Positions 26,091 to 35,134 of a stretch of 63,212 nucleotides of DNA are shown piece by piece. The position numbers and the translations under genes were made by a program. The stretch lies in assembly GCA_937912025.1 (NCBI GenBank), contig CALDOZ010000012.1:1-63212 (forward strand), read 5' to 3'. Below the pieces are notes generated by a model. It was not told the origin of the DNA. It saw nothing but the letters and a program-made list of their open reading frames with translations, and ran no database searches. Each line of letters starts with the position of its first letter. Within the stretch, counting starts at the first letter, position 1. The DNA is from an uncultured Clostridia bacterium. Lineage in GTDB: Bacteria; Bacillota; Clostridia; Christensenellales; Borkfalkiaceae.

Positions 26091-27401
26091 TTATTTATTT
26101 GTAACGTTATTATAAATTGCTTGAATAGATTTTTCAAAATCTTGGTTAGCAACACCAACGATAATACTTAACTCGTTAGTGCTTTGAGCAATAGTTTTAA
26201 TATTGATATTGTTTTTACCAAAAATTGAAAAAACTGTTCCTGAAATACCTGGCTTTAATACCATATTTCTACCAACAACGGCAACGAGAGCAATATCACT
26301 ATCAATCTCAACTGAAATAACTCCAACTATTTTTTTAAGTTCTAAAATAATGTCGTAAATAATTTTTTCAACGCTTTTAGTTTCAACAATTACGCCGAAG
26401 TTATCAATAGACGTTGGAATGTGTTCAACGTTAACTTTGAACTTTTCAAAAACGTTTAACGCTTCACGAATTACGGTGAGTTTTTTAGCCGTCATTTTCT
26501 TAACAACGTTAAATGCCGTGAAGTTCTTTTTACCTGCAATACCCGTGATAAAGCAGTCGTTTTTATCAGAAGTTTTGCAAATTTTAGTTCCTCTATCTTC
26601 AGGAGCGTTAGTATTTTTTATGTAGATAGGAATATTTAAATCTTTAATTGGAAAAATAGTTTCTTCGTGAAGTACGCTTGCGCCCATGTAAGAAAGTTCA
26701 CGAAGTTCATCGTAAGTAATTTCTTCAATACCGCAAGGATTTTTAACTATTTTAGGGTCGGTCATAAGTAGACCTGAAACGTCCGTCCAATTTTCGTACT
26801 TAGTTGCGCCAACGCCCATTGCCATAACTGAACCTGAAATATCAGAGCCACCGCGAGAAAAGACTTTAACTTCGCCCGTTGGGTAAGATCCGTAAAAGCC
26901 CGGAACTACAATGTTTACTTTTTCGCTAAACTTGCTCTTAATTGCTTCAGAAGATTTAGCGCTGTTAAGAGTGCCGTCGTAATTAAAGAATATAACTTCG
27001 GACGCGTCAACGAAAGCAAAACCGAGATATTCCGCCATAAGTTTAGCGCATAAATACTCGCCACGGCTTACTAAATATTCTTCGCCAGCGCCTGCTATAA
27101 ACTCGGCAATAATTTTAGAAAACTCTTTTTTTACGTCAAAAGCAACGCCAAGTTGGTCTCTAATTTCTTCGTAACGCTCTTCAATTAGTTTTGAGATATG
27201 AGAATAATCTACTCCATAACGAATATGAGCGGATAAAAGGTATAATAGGTCGGTAACTTTGCTATCTCCTGAAAATCTTTTACCAGGAGCAGAAACTACT
27301 ACGACTTTTCTTCTATCGTCGGCATTTATTATATTTTTTACTTTTTTAAATTGTTCAGCGGTAGCGCATGACGAACCGCCAAACTTTGTAACAGTTATCA
27401 T
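26091..27401 (-). CDS. lysC: Aspartate kinase
   Basis: Phosphorylates aspartate, first step to Lys, Thr and Met. 436 aa. The N-terminal VTKFGGSSCATAEQF is the ATP/aspartate kinase signature. FSRGGSDISGSVMAMG is near residue 180, and two C-terminal ACT domains lie from about residue 300 (TVIREALNVFEKFKVNVEHI; FSIFGKNNINIKTIAQS). The ACT pair predicts feedback control by Thr or Lys; its position in the threonine operon favours Thr. It overlaps asd by four bases (ATGA). Confidence 0.95.
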   Translation of the reverse strand: MITVTKFGGSSCATAEQFKKVKNIINADDRRKVVVVSAPGKRFSGDSKVTDLLYLLSAHIRYGVDYSHISKLIEERYEEIRDQLGVAFDVKKEFSKIIAEFIAGAGEEYLVSRGEYLCAKLMAEYLGFAFVDASEVIFFNYDGTLNSAKSSEAIKSKFSEKVNIVVPGFYGSYPTGEVKVFSRGGSDISGSVMAMGVGATKYENWTDVSGLLMTDPKIVKNPCGIEEITYDELRELSYMGASVLHEETIFPIKDLNIPIYIKNTNAPEDRGTKICKTSDKNDCFITGIAGKKNFTAFNVVKKMTAKKLTVIREALNVFEKFKVNVEHIPTSIDNFGVIVETKSVEKIIYDIILELKKIVGVISVEIDSDIALVAVVGRNMVLKPGISGTVFSIFGKNNINIKTIAQSTNELSIIVGVANQDFEKSIQAIYNNVTNK

Positions 27402-28393
27402 ATTTTATTTTCCTTAATAAGTGCTTTTGCAATTTGTACTGCGTTTGCCGCAGCGCCTTTTCTAATGTTATCACTTACGGCGTAAAAAAGCAAGCCGTTT
27501 TCACACGATAAATCTTTTCTAATTCTACCAACGTAAACTGTATCGCTATCATTTGCAGCGGTAGAAACGGGGTAAATAAGGTTTTTAACGTCGTCCATAA
27601 CTTCAATACCTTCTTGATTAGCAAACGCCGAGCGTACTTCGTCTAAAGTAAACGGTTTTTCAAGTTCTACCATAACGGATACGGCGTGAGCGTTAGCAAC
27701 GGGCACGCGTACGCAAGTTGCAGATACGGGAAGATTAGGCATGTGAAGAATTTTTCTTGTTTCGTTAACCATTTTGATTTCTTCTTTAGTATATCCGTTA
27801 TCGGTAAACACGTCGATATGAGGAATACAAGTTTTAGAAATGTTGTATGGATAAAACTGTGGTTCTTCACCTCTTAAAGTTCTTGCTAAATCGTCACGAC
27901 CTTTTTGACCGCTACCCGATACCGCTTGATAAGTAGTATAAACAACTCTTTTAAGTCCAAATTTTTCATTGAGTGGTTTTAAAGGTAAAACTGATTGGAT
28001 TGTACTACAGTTTGGATTAGCAACGATTTTTCTTGCCGTATCAAAGTCGTTTAAGTTGATTTCAGGAACGATTAACGCGCATTCGGCGTTCATTCTCCAC
28101 GCGCTTGAGTTATCAATAACTACCGCGCCACTTTTCTCGGCTTCTGGCGCCCATTCTTCACTAACTTTACCACCTGCTGAGAATAACGCTATTTCAATAC
28201 CGTCAAAGCAACCCTTTTTGAGCGCTTTGATAGTATACGTTTTGCCCATAAACGCTATTTCTTTACCAGCGCTTCTTTCAGAAGCGAATAAAGTAAGTTC
28301 TTTAATAGGAAAGTTATATTCTTCTAAAACTTTTAAAAAGGTTGAGCCTACAAGACCTGTAGCGCCAACTACTGCTACGTTGTATTTTTTCAT
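27398..28393 (-). CDS. asd: Aspartate-semialdehyde dehydrogenase
   Basis: Reduces aspartyl phosphate to the semialdehyde with NADPH. 331 aa. The Rossmann motif GATGLVGSTFLKVL is at the N-terminus, the catalytic Cys is in NPNCSTIQ (about residue 128), and TTYQAVSGSGQKGRDDL and HVDVF-type segments follow. Fourth gene of the operon: hom stops 7 bases before its ATG and its stop overlaps lysC. Confidence 0.96.
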   Translation of the reverse strand: MKKYNVAVVGATGLVGSTFLKVLEEYNFPIKELTLFASERSAGKEIAFMGKTYTIKALKKGCFDGIEIALFSAGGKVSEEWAPEAEKSGAVVIDNSSAWRMNAECALIVPEINLNDFDTARKIVANPNCSTIQSVLPLKPLNEKFGLKRVVYTTYQAVSGSGQKGRDDLARTLRGEEPQFYPYNISKTCIPHIDVFTDNGYTKEEIKMVNETRKILHMPNLPVSATCVRVPVANAHAVSVMVELEKPFTLDEVRSAFANQEGIEVMDDVKNLIYPVSTAANDSDTVYVGRIRKDLSCENGLLFYAVSDNIRKGAAANAVQIAKALIKENKI

Positions 28394-28399
28394 AATAAA

Positions 28400-29482
28400 T
28401 TAGTCCTCCACGTTAAATAATCTTGCAACGAAATCGTAATCGAGAGCATTTTCAATACCGTCAACAAACGAGCCTACGCCGTTTTTGTAAACGTAATATT
28501 TGCTATCAAAGAAGTTTTCAACTTCGTATGTGTTTTTGTTTTCAAAATAATATTTTTCGCCCTTGCCTGAAACTCTTGCTACGTCCGATACGATAGCGGA
28601 AGCAGTTGGAAATCTACCAGCGCCCTTACCGTAAAAACCAAGCGTATCGTTGCGGTCGCAATGATAATATACGGCGTTAAACTCGTAATTAACGTTGGCG
28701 AGCGGATTGTCCGCTTTAATAGCGCAAGGCTCAACGCTAACTTTAACTTTACCATCTATAAGTTTGCTTTCAGCAACGAATTTTAAAGTATAACCTTTGC
28801 TTTTAATATCGTTCAAAATATCAGGCGTTACCTTGGTAATACCATAATGGTAAATTGACGAATAAGGAACGTAACCTTTATAGGCTATGCTAGAAAGTAT
28901 ACAAATTTTCCTAGTCATATCAAGTCCTTCAAGGTCGGCAGTAGCGTCGTACTCGGCAAAACCTAAGCGTTTTGCTTCGCTAAGCGCGTCTTCTAAAGAT
29001 ACGCCTTCTTTTACCATTTTTGTTAAAATGAAATTAGTCGTTCCGTTAATAATACCGTAAATGCGCGAAACGTTATTAATTTTAACGCTATCAATAAGCG
29101 AACAAATAAGCGGAATACCACCGCCTACCGACGCTTCGCATAAAAAGTAAACGCCTTTTTGTTTAGCGATAGTGTAAAATTCTTCCATATGAAGACTTAC
29201 AACTTCTTTGTTAGAAGTTACAACGCTTTTACCACTGTTTAACGCTTTAATAATACACTCGTAAGGAAATTTATCTCCACCAAGCGCTTCGACAACAACG
29301 TCGATATCGTCGCTTAAACAAACTTCATCGGCATTGCCGGCAAATCTTTCTTTAAGCATATCTTTTTTAGAAGGGAGGTCAAATACTTTTTTAACGAATA
29401 TGCCCTTTTCAGGAGCAAGGTCGTCAAGCATTTTTAAAACACCGCCACCAATAGTTCCACATCCTAAAATTCCTATGTTCAT
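28400..29482 (-). CDS. hom: Homoserine dehydrogenase
   Basis: Reduces aspartate semialdehyde to homoserine. 360 aa. N-terminal GILGCGTIGGGVLKML binds NAD(P), VTSNKEVVSLH and GIINGTTNFILTKM mark the catalytic region, and the EGLDMTRKICILSSIAY segment is typical. It is shorter than the ~430-aa Gram-positive form because the C-terminal ACT domain is missing. A stand-alone ACT protein is encoded directly upstream and could supply regulation. Good AGGAG site before the ATG at 29482. Confidence 0.95.
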   Translation of the reverse strand: MNIGILGCGTIGGGVLKMLDDLAPEKGIFVKKVFDLPSKKDMLKERFAGNADEVCLSDDIDVVVEALGGDKFPYECIIKALNSGKSVVTSNKEVVSLHMEEFYTIAKQKGVYFLCEASVGGGIPLICSLIDSVKINNVSRIYGIINGTTNFILTKMVKEGVSLEDALSEAKRLGFAEYDATADLEGLDMTRKICILSSIAYKGYVPYSSIYHYGITKVTPDILNDIKSKGYTLKFVAESKLIDGKVKVSVEPCAIKADNPLANVNYEFNAVYYHCDRNDTLGFYGKGAGRFPTASAIVSDVARVSGKGEKYYFENKNTYEVENFFDSKYYVYKNGVGSFVDGIENALDYDFVARLFNVED

Positions 29483-29490
29483 AATAACTC

Positions 29491-29925
29491 CTATTCAAAC
29501 GCAACGAGGTTAACGTCTTTAATTCTTTGTATTTTTTTAAGTTTTCCTATAAGGTCGTATACTGGAAGAGAAAGGTCTTTAGTATCAATAGTAATAGTTA
29601 TGTAAGCCAAATTGTGTATTGGCATATCTTGATTGATAGTCAAGACGTTACCGCCAAACTCGGCTATACCGTTAAGTATTGATGAAAGCACGCCTTTTTC
29701 GTGTTCTACCTTAAAAGAAAATATGGCTTTTCTTCCGTGATCGTCTGAAAACTCGAAAACTTTGTCTTTATACTTGTAAAAAGTTGAACGACTAATATCA
29801 AGTTCTTTGCAAACGTCAGACACGTTTTTATCTTCGTGGTCCATTAAGTACACCGCTTTTGCTACCTTTGAGTAATAAGGAGGTAATACGTCTTTATGGA
29901 CGATTAAAAATTCGCTGTGTATCAT
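29491..29925 (-). CDS. HTH-ACT regulatory protein, UPF0735/PheB-like
   Basis: 144 aa. Residues ~14-50 form a helix-turn-helix (KAVYLMDHEDKNVSDVCKELDISRSTFYKYKDKVFEF). Residues ~68-144 are an ACT domain (FSFKVEHEKGVLSSILNGIAEFGGNVLTINQDMP). ACT domains bind amino acids, so it is probably a threonine- or homoserine-responsive regulator of this operon. It could act on DNA or on the ACT-less Hom. It overlaps the thrC-thrB fusion by four bases and precedes hom by 8 bases. Confidence 0.85.
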   Translation of the reverse strand: MIHSEFLIVHKDVLPPYYSKVAKAVYLMDHEDKNVSDVCKELDISRSTFYKYKDKVFEFSDDHGRKAIFSFKVEHEKGVLSSILNGIAEFGGNVLTINQDMPIHNLAYITITIDTKDLSLPVYDLIGKLKKIQRIKDVNLVAFE

Positions 29926-32222
29926 AAAACGGTTGCTCCCTTAAAGTCAACGTCTAACTTATAAAGTTTCCACTTGACGTCGCCAACAATAGACGGAACG
30001 TCAGGTTTTTTACCAATGCTAACTGCTAAAATAGCAGGACCGCTACCGCTTAAAGCAACAGCAAAACCTTGACTTTCTAAAATGCTTTTAAGTTCGCTTG
30101 CGCCTTTTATTAATGGAAAACGGTATGGTTGATGAATTTTATCGTCAAACGCGTATTTAATAATTTCAAGATCTCCAAGTTCCATAGCCTTGCTTAAATT
30201 AACAACGGCGGCGAGATTATGTACGGCATCAGCGTAAGTTATTGCTTTTGGAAGGGCTGAACGCGATGCTTTAGTTTTAAGTTCAAATCCCGGAACGAAA
30301 GCGTAAAAATCTAACTTTTCATTTACGGGGTATTTATAGTAACTTAACCTATGCCCGTCTTGTTCGTTATAAAAAGCGCAAACCATTCCGCCTAAATAAC
30401 AAGGCGCAACGTTATCGGGGTGACCTTCAATCTCCGCCATAACGGTAAGTAAACTCTTTTTAGAATTGGTGTGCATCATCATATAGTCAGCGCCTAAAAC
30501 GCCTGCTACTATACAGTTGGCGCTACTACCAAGCCCGCGTGAAGACGGAACGTCAGACTTAACTAACGTTATTTTTACGGGTATATATTCTTTACCCGTT
30601 TTTTCAAACAGTTTTTTGTACGATTTAAGTACGAGATTTTTTGTAACGTCTTCGCCCTTAAAGTTTACTACTTCGTCTTTATCAGATTGCTCAAATCTAA
30701 AAACGTTGTAAAGCGAGAGCGCAATACCGGCGCAGTCAAAACCCGAGCCTAAGTTTGCCGTTGAGCAAGGAACTTTAACTTCGCATTTTAAATTGCGGTA
30801 GTATACTATATCTTCAATTTCCTCGCGAGTTTTTAAAATAGTAGGCTTATTAGACGCTAAAAGTTTTTTAATGCCGTAAGGAATATCCACGCCACACTTT
30901 TTAGCCATTTCTTTTATTATGGCAACTTCGCCACCCTTGGTTGAAAGTTTTAAAGCGCTTGCTACGGTATATGGGAATTTAAACGGACTTGCCGTTGAAA
31001 CGATTACCGTTTTTAATCCGTTTTTAGAAAGTTTATTATAACAGTCGTACGCAACGGCGGTATGTGGGTCTATAAGATAGTTTAAAGTATCAAACGCGTT
31101 CTTGATTGATTTTAAAGTTTGTTCTTCAGTTGAATAACTTGCTAAGAAATTACTTAAAAATTGGCGCTCGTTATCAGTTAAACGGTACTCACCGTCAACT
31201 TTTAAACTATTCATAAGACTTGCAACTCTTTCGCCGTTTTCACCGCATGCGTAGTATACAAGACGCTCTAAGTTGCTTGAAATTAAAATATCCATTGCAG
31301 GCGAATTAGATTTGTAAAACGTTCTATTGCGGTTGTATACGCCCGTATTGAAAAAGTCCGTTAAAACGTTATTTACGTTAGACGCGCAAATGAAAGTATT
31401 TACCGGAACGCCTATTTTTTTAGCAAGATATCCTGCAAAAATATCGCCAAAGTTACCAGTTGGAACGCAAACGTTAAACTCTTCGCCTTGCGAAATTACG
31501 CCCGTTTTTACAAGTTCAACGTAAGAATAAACGTAATAAATAACTTGCGGAATAAGTCTACCAATGTTTATTGAGTTAGCAGACGATAATAAAACGCCTT
31601 CTTTATCATACTTAGAAAATACGCTCTTAACGAAGTTTTGGCAATCGTCAAAATTACCTTTAACGGCGTAAGCGTGAGTTCTATCGTCTGTATAATAAAG
31701 CATTTGCTTTTCTTGAATTTCAGAAACGCCACCGTCTGGATATAAAACAACGGTGTCAAACTCACCACTCTTCATAAAACTTGATAAAGCAGCGCCACCC
31801 GTATCGCCAGACGTAGCAACTAAAATAAGCGACTTTCTTTTTTCGTTATTTTTCTTTTTTGAAACTTCAATTAAAAACGGAAGCGCCGTTAAAGCCATAT
31901 CTTTAAAAGCAAGAGTTGGACCGTGATAAAGTTCTAAAAAGGAAATATCTCCAAAAGTTTTAAAGCCAACGAATTTTTCGTTAAAGTTTTCTTGACAATA
32001 AGCGCTGTTAACTACGAAGTTAATTTCTTCGCTTGTGAAATCATCTAAAAAAAGCGAAAACACGTCGTAAGCAATTTGCTTATAGTCTTTTTTAAAGTAA
32101 TCTAAATCAAAATCGAGTTTTTGTATTTTTTCAGGTAAAAACAATCCGCCGTCCGACGACAATCCTTTTAATATTGCTTGACTTGCGGTAAGTTTTTCAG
32201 TCCCTCTAGTGCTAACGTACAT
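29922..32222 (-). CDS. thrCB: Threonine synthase/homoserine kinase fusion
   Basis: 766-aa two-enzyme chain catalysing the last two steps of threonine synthesis. Residues 1 to ~455 are threonine synthase: N-terminal YVSTRG, ASQAILKGLSSDGGLFLPE, and the PLP lysine in HGPTLAFKDMAL. From about residue 470 to the end is a GHMP homoserine kinase: VKVPCSTANLGSGFDCAG and the ATP motif VPSSRGLGSSANCI, ending with ALSGSGPAILAV. The junction reads continuously (EDIVYYRNLKCEVKV) with no stop or frameshift. The kinase product O-phosphohomoserine is the synthase substrate, so channelling is plausible. First gene of the operon. Confidence 0.96.
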   Translation of the reverse strand: MYVSTRGTEKLTASQAILKGLSSDGGLFLPEKIQKLDFDLDYFKKDYKQIAYDVFSLFLDDFTSEEINFVVNSAYCQENFNEKFVGFKTFGDISFLELYHGPTLAFKDMALTALPFLIEVSKKKNNEKRKSLILVATSGDTGGAALSSFMKSGEFDTVVLYPDGGVSEIQEKQMLYYTDDRTHAYAVKGNFDDCQNFVKSVFSKYDKEGVLLSSANSINIGRLIPQVIYYVYSYVELVKTGVISQGEEFNVCVPTGNFGDIFAGYLAKKIGVPVNTFICASNVNNVLTDFFNTGVYNRNRTFYKSNSPAMDILISSNLERLVYYACGENGERVASLMNSLKVDGEYRLTDNERQFLSNFLASYSTEEQTLKSIKNAFDTLNYLIDPHTAVAYDCYNKLSKNGLKTVIVSTASPFKFPYTVASALKLSTKGGEVAIIKEMAKKCGVDIPYGIKKLLASNKPTILKTREEIEDIVYYRNLKCEVKVPCSTANLGSGFDCAGIALSLYNVFRFEQSDKDEVVNFKGEDVTKNLVLKSYKKLFEKTGKEYIPVKITLVKSDVPSSRGLGSSANCIVAGVLGADYMMMHTNSKKSLLTVMAEIEGHPDNVAPCYLGGMVCAFYNEQDGHRLSYYKYPVNEKLDFYAFVPGFELKTKASRSALPKAITYADAVHNLAAVVNLSKAMELGDLEIIKYAFDDKIHQPYRFPLIKGASELKSILESQGFAVALSGSGPAILAVSIGKKPDVPSIVGDVKWKLYKLDVDFKGATVL

Positions 32223-32276
32223 ACTTTAAACCCCTTAAAAAAATAATATGTTAATATCTTAATATATTAGCAAAAA

Positions 32277-32290
32277 AAACACAAGTGTTT
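32277..32290. promoter_or_regulatory. Palindrome in the threonine-operon promoter region
   Basis: AAACACAAGTGTTT is a 14-bp perfect palindrome 55 bases upstream of the thrC-thrB start. AT-rich -10-like TAATAT lies just downstream on the - strand. It is a candidate operator, possibly for the HTH-ACT protein in the same operon. Confidence 0.4.
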
Positions 32291-32388
32291 GTCACTCAAA
32301 AACAAAAAATATTTTTTTGGCATACATAAACAGTAGTTTGTCCGTCGCGAACAAACTGTTTTATCATTTACTCGCAAAACGGAAATAA

Positions 32389-32426
32389 AAAACGGGATTT
32401 ATCACCTAACGATAAAATTCCCGTTT
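32389..32426 (-). terminator. Terminator of the feo operon
   Basis: AAACGGGA/TCCCGTTT stem extended by TTTATC/GATAAA; on the - strand it is followed by TTTTTTATTT, 12 bases after the last gene. Confidence 0.85.
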
Positions 32427-32437
32427 AAATTTATTGT

Positions 32438-32620
32438 TTAGTTTTTAGTAGTAGAGTTCTCGTCTTCGCTACTTACGCAATTACACTCGCTTTTATTATT
32501 GCACGAACACGAATAAGGACAGCCTATACATTTTTTTCCACTCTTTTTAGATTTTATTATGTATATAAGCGCTCCAATAACTATTAAAGCAATTATAATA
32601 ATAGCAATAACGTCACCCAT
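32438..32620 (-). CDS. FeoB-associated Cys-rich membrane protein
   Basis: 60 aa: one membrane helix (residues ~3-24, VIAIIIIALIVIGALIYII), then KSKKSGKK and a Cys-rich tail (CIGCPYSCSCNNKSECNC). This layout is the small protein commonly found after feoB in Clostridia. It may bind iron at the inner face of the FeoB channel. It lies 15 bases after feoB and before the operon terminator. Confidence 0.85.
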   Translation of the reverse strand: MGDVIAIIIIALIVIGALIYIIKSKKSGKKCIGCPYSCSCNNKSECNCVSSEDENSTTKN

Positions 32621-32635
32621 AAAAACTCCTTAAAA

Positions 32636-34639
32636 CTATGCTAATTCCTTTTCTTTTTTAATTTCTTTTTGTTTTTTTATAATAAGGTAAGCAAATACAC
32701 CGATAATTATAAGTGTAATAACCCAGCCAACGATAGGCATCCAAGCTTCGCCAAGGTTACCGCCTGTAAATAACGTACCGAAGAAGAACGTTAAGAACGC
32801 AACGACGTAACCAACAGCAAATTGAAGACCAACGCCCGCCCAGAACCATTTTCTATTATGAATTTCAGAATTCATTGCGCCTATTGCGGCAAAACACGGT
32901 GGCGAGAAAAGGTTGAACATCAAAAACGCAAGCGCGCCTACTTTTGTAAGACCGAAAACAACTGCAACTTCACTACCAGCAACGCCTTCCATAATGGCTA
33001 AATCTTCAACGTTGATAAGATTTACAATGTTAAAACATACTGCCAAAGTTCCAACAACGTTTTCTTTTGCGATAAAGCCCGTAACCGCCGCCGCTGCAAG
33101 TTGCCAAGCGCATACGCCGATAATAGGAGCAATAACGTAAGCAAACGGAGTTGCAACGTCGTGCAAGATTGAATTACTTGCTTCAGCAACGTTAAACGTC
33201 CAGTCGAAAGTTTGCATAACGTGAACGACAAAGTTACAAACTAAAATAATAGTACCCGCTTTAACTATGTAAGACCAACCACGAGCAAGCATTGACTTGC
33301 AAGCCGTCCATAAATTAGGCAATTTATATTCGGGCATTTCAATAATGAAGTAAGATTTTTTATTTTTATATCCGTTTATAAGATTAATTAAAAGCGCGCA
33401 ACCAAGTATTAAGCCGATGCCAACGAAATACATCATTGTTCCAACCCAAGGAGAATCACCGAAAAACGCGCCCGCAAACAAGGCTATTACCGGAAGTTTT
33501 GCACCACACGGCATAAACGGAGTGAGCATAGCGGTAGTTCTTTTTTCTCTTTCATTTCTAATAGTTCTACAAGCCATAATACCAGGAATTGCGCAACCAG
33601 TACCAATAACGAAAGGTATAATAGATTTACCAGATAAACCTACTTTTTTAAAGATAGGGTCAAGTACGACTGAGGCGCGCGCCATATATCCGCAATCTTC
33701 TAAAAGAGCAATAAGGAAATACATTACCATAACGAGCGGTAAAAATCCTATAACGGCAATTACGCCACCAACAACACCATCCACAAGTATTGACGCCCAA
33801 ATACCAAGTTCGCCGTTCTCATTTGCTAAAGCATCCGCTAAAAGACCTTGACCTTCTTCTAAAATCCCACAAAAACTATCTGCAATCCATGGACCGAGCC
33901 ACGCTTGAGAAATGCCGAAAACTAAAAACATTATAACGGCAAAAATAGGAAAACCAAACCATTTATTAGTTAAAACTGAGTCTACCTTGTCTTGCCAAGT
34001 AGTGTCTTTAGTGTAAACGGTACGAACTTCTACGCTTTCAACAACGCCTTTTACAAACTCAAAACGACGTCTGTCAACTTCTTCAACGGCGGTTTTATCT
34101 TTAACGTCAACTTCGCCTTGACTAAACGGAGCAACTTGACCTTTTCCTTTTATTTCAATTGCCGTTTGAACAACCGTTTTTAAACCCTTCGCCGACGTTG
34201 ATACCGTTTCCACAACTGGACAACCTAACTTTTCACTTAAAAGTTTAACGTCTATTTTAGTGTTTTTCTTTTCGTTAACGTCCGCTTTGTTAAGGGCTAC
34301 GATAACGGGAACACCAAGTTCTAAAAGTTGAGTAGTAAAAAACAACGCGCGACTTAAATTAGTTGCGTCTACTATATTGATAATAACGTCTGGCGATTGG
34401 CTTTTAACGTATGAACTCGTAATTGTTTCTTCCGACGTGTATGGAGACATTGAATACGCGCCCGGAAGGTCAACCGCTATTAATTCTTCTTGACCACTAT
34501 ATAGCGACTTTTTAACTTTGTACTCTTTTTTATCAACGGTAACGCCAGCCCAGTTACCAACCTTTTCACTTTGCCCTGTTAATGCGTTAAACATAGTGGT
34601 TTTTCCGCTGTTAGGGTTACCCGTTAATGCAATTTTCAT
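32636..34639 (-). CDS. feoB: Ferrous iron transporter FeoB
   Basis: 667-aa Fe(II) uptake protein. The N-terminal G domain has GNPNSGKTTMFNAL (G1), DLPGAYSMSP (G3) and ALNKADV (G4), followed by a helical GDI-like linker. The membrane part has about nine helices with Gate motifs (VIGTGCAIPGIMACRTI; FSPPCFAAIGAM). It is somewhat shorter than the ~770-aa E. coli protein but complete for the Clostridial type. Preceded by feoA and a candidate operator at 34683. A GGGG ribosome binding site precedes the ATG. Confidence 0.97.
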   Translation of the reverse strand: MKIALTGNPNSGKTTMFNALTGQSEKVGNWAGVTVDKKEYKVKKSLYSGQEELIAVDLPGAYSMSPYTSEETITSSYVKSQSPDVIINIVDATNLSRALFFTTQLLELGVPVIVALNKADVNEKKNTKIDVKLLSEKLGCPVVETVSTSAKGLKTVVQTAIEIKGKGQVAPFSQGEVDVKDKTAVEEVDRRRFEFVKGVVESVEVRTVYTKDTTWQDKVDSVLTNKWFGFPIFAVIMFLVFGISQAWLGPWIADSFCGILEEGQGLLADALANENGELGIWASILVDGVVGGVIAVIGFLPLVMVMYFLIALLEDCGYMARASVVLDPIFKKVGLSGKSIIPFVIGTGCAIPGIMACRTIRNEREKRTTAMLTPFMPCGAKLPVIALFAGAFFGDSPWVGTMMYFVGIGLILGCALLINLINGYKNKKSYFIIEMPEYKLPNLWTACKSMLARGWSYIVKAGTIILVCNFVVHVMQTFDWTFNVAEASNSILHDVATPFAYVIAPIIGVCAWQLAAAAVTGFIAKENVVGTLAVCFNIVNLINVEDLAIMEGVAGSEVAVVFGLTKVGALAFLMFNLFSPPCFAAIGAMNSEIHNRKWFWAGVGLQFAVGYVVAFLTFFFGTLFTGGNLGEAWMPIVGWVITLIIIGVFAYLIIKKQKEIKKEKELA

Positions 34640-34682
34640 ATAAATTACCCCTTTTAATAATCGTTTGTAAATTCATTTTATA

Positions 34683-34698
34683 GTTAGCAAACGCTAAC
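34683..34698. promoter_or_regulatory. Candidate metal-regulator operator upstream of feoB
   Basis: GTTAGCAAACGCTAAC, 6-bp perfect arms. It shares the GTTAG-N6-CTAAC pattern with 34973-34988 upstream of feoA and recalls the core of DtxR-type boxes. Confidence 0.5.
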
Positions 34699-34736
34699 CA
34701 TCTAAACAAAAAAATAATCGCTTTTTGCAGTTATTT

Positions 34737-34949
34737 TTATATAGCGATAGAATTCTCTAAATCTTTATCTATATTATAACGCGCGTCTTTAATAGCAACT
34801 ACACAACCACCAGGACGGCGCGATACAACCGTAATATTTTCACCACTATAACAACCTAATGAAAATAAGAAAGCGTTTAATTCTTCGTCGTCAACGTCAA
34901 CGCTTTTTATAACGTATTCCTTGCCAATTTCAGCGTCAATTAACTTCAT
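34737..34949 (-). CDS. feoA: FeoA domain protein
   Basis: 70-aa SH3-like cytosolic partner of FeoB. The sequence reads LIDAEIGKEYVIKSV, then LFSLGCYSGENITVVSRRPGGCVVAIKDARYNIDKDLENSI, the usual FeoA pattern. It is first in the feo operon with AAAGGAG before the ATG. The 97-bp gap to feoB holds a second operator-like repeat, so feoB may have its own promoter. Confidence 0.93.
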   Translation of the reverse strand: MKLIDAEIGKEYVIKSVDVDDEELNAFLFSLGCYSGENITVVSRRPGGCVVAIKDARYNIDKDLENSIAI

Positions 34950-34972
34950 TTATTAATCTCCTTTTAAAGTGA

Positions 34973-34988
34973 GTTAGTCTATGCTAAC
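34973..34988. promoter_or_regulatory. Candidate metal-regulator operator upstream of feoA
   Basis: GTTAGTCTATGCTAAC: 5-bp arms GTTAG/CTAAC around six bases, 24 bases before the feoA start. Same pattern as at 34683. Confidence 0.5.
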
Positions 34989-35134
34989 CGTGGTAAGTAT
35001 ATACTATTTTTATTTGAAAGTCAACTAAAATATTCGCAGTTTTTAAAATTTTTTATTTTTTTATTTGGGCAGTTTTTAAGAAAAATAAAAGCATTTAGTT
35101 GTATGTTGCTATGCTTATGAAGTATCTTCTATGC

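Noticed and set aside
27969..28403. 144-aa frame opposite asd
   Set aside because: Shadow of asd, no start signals.
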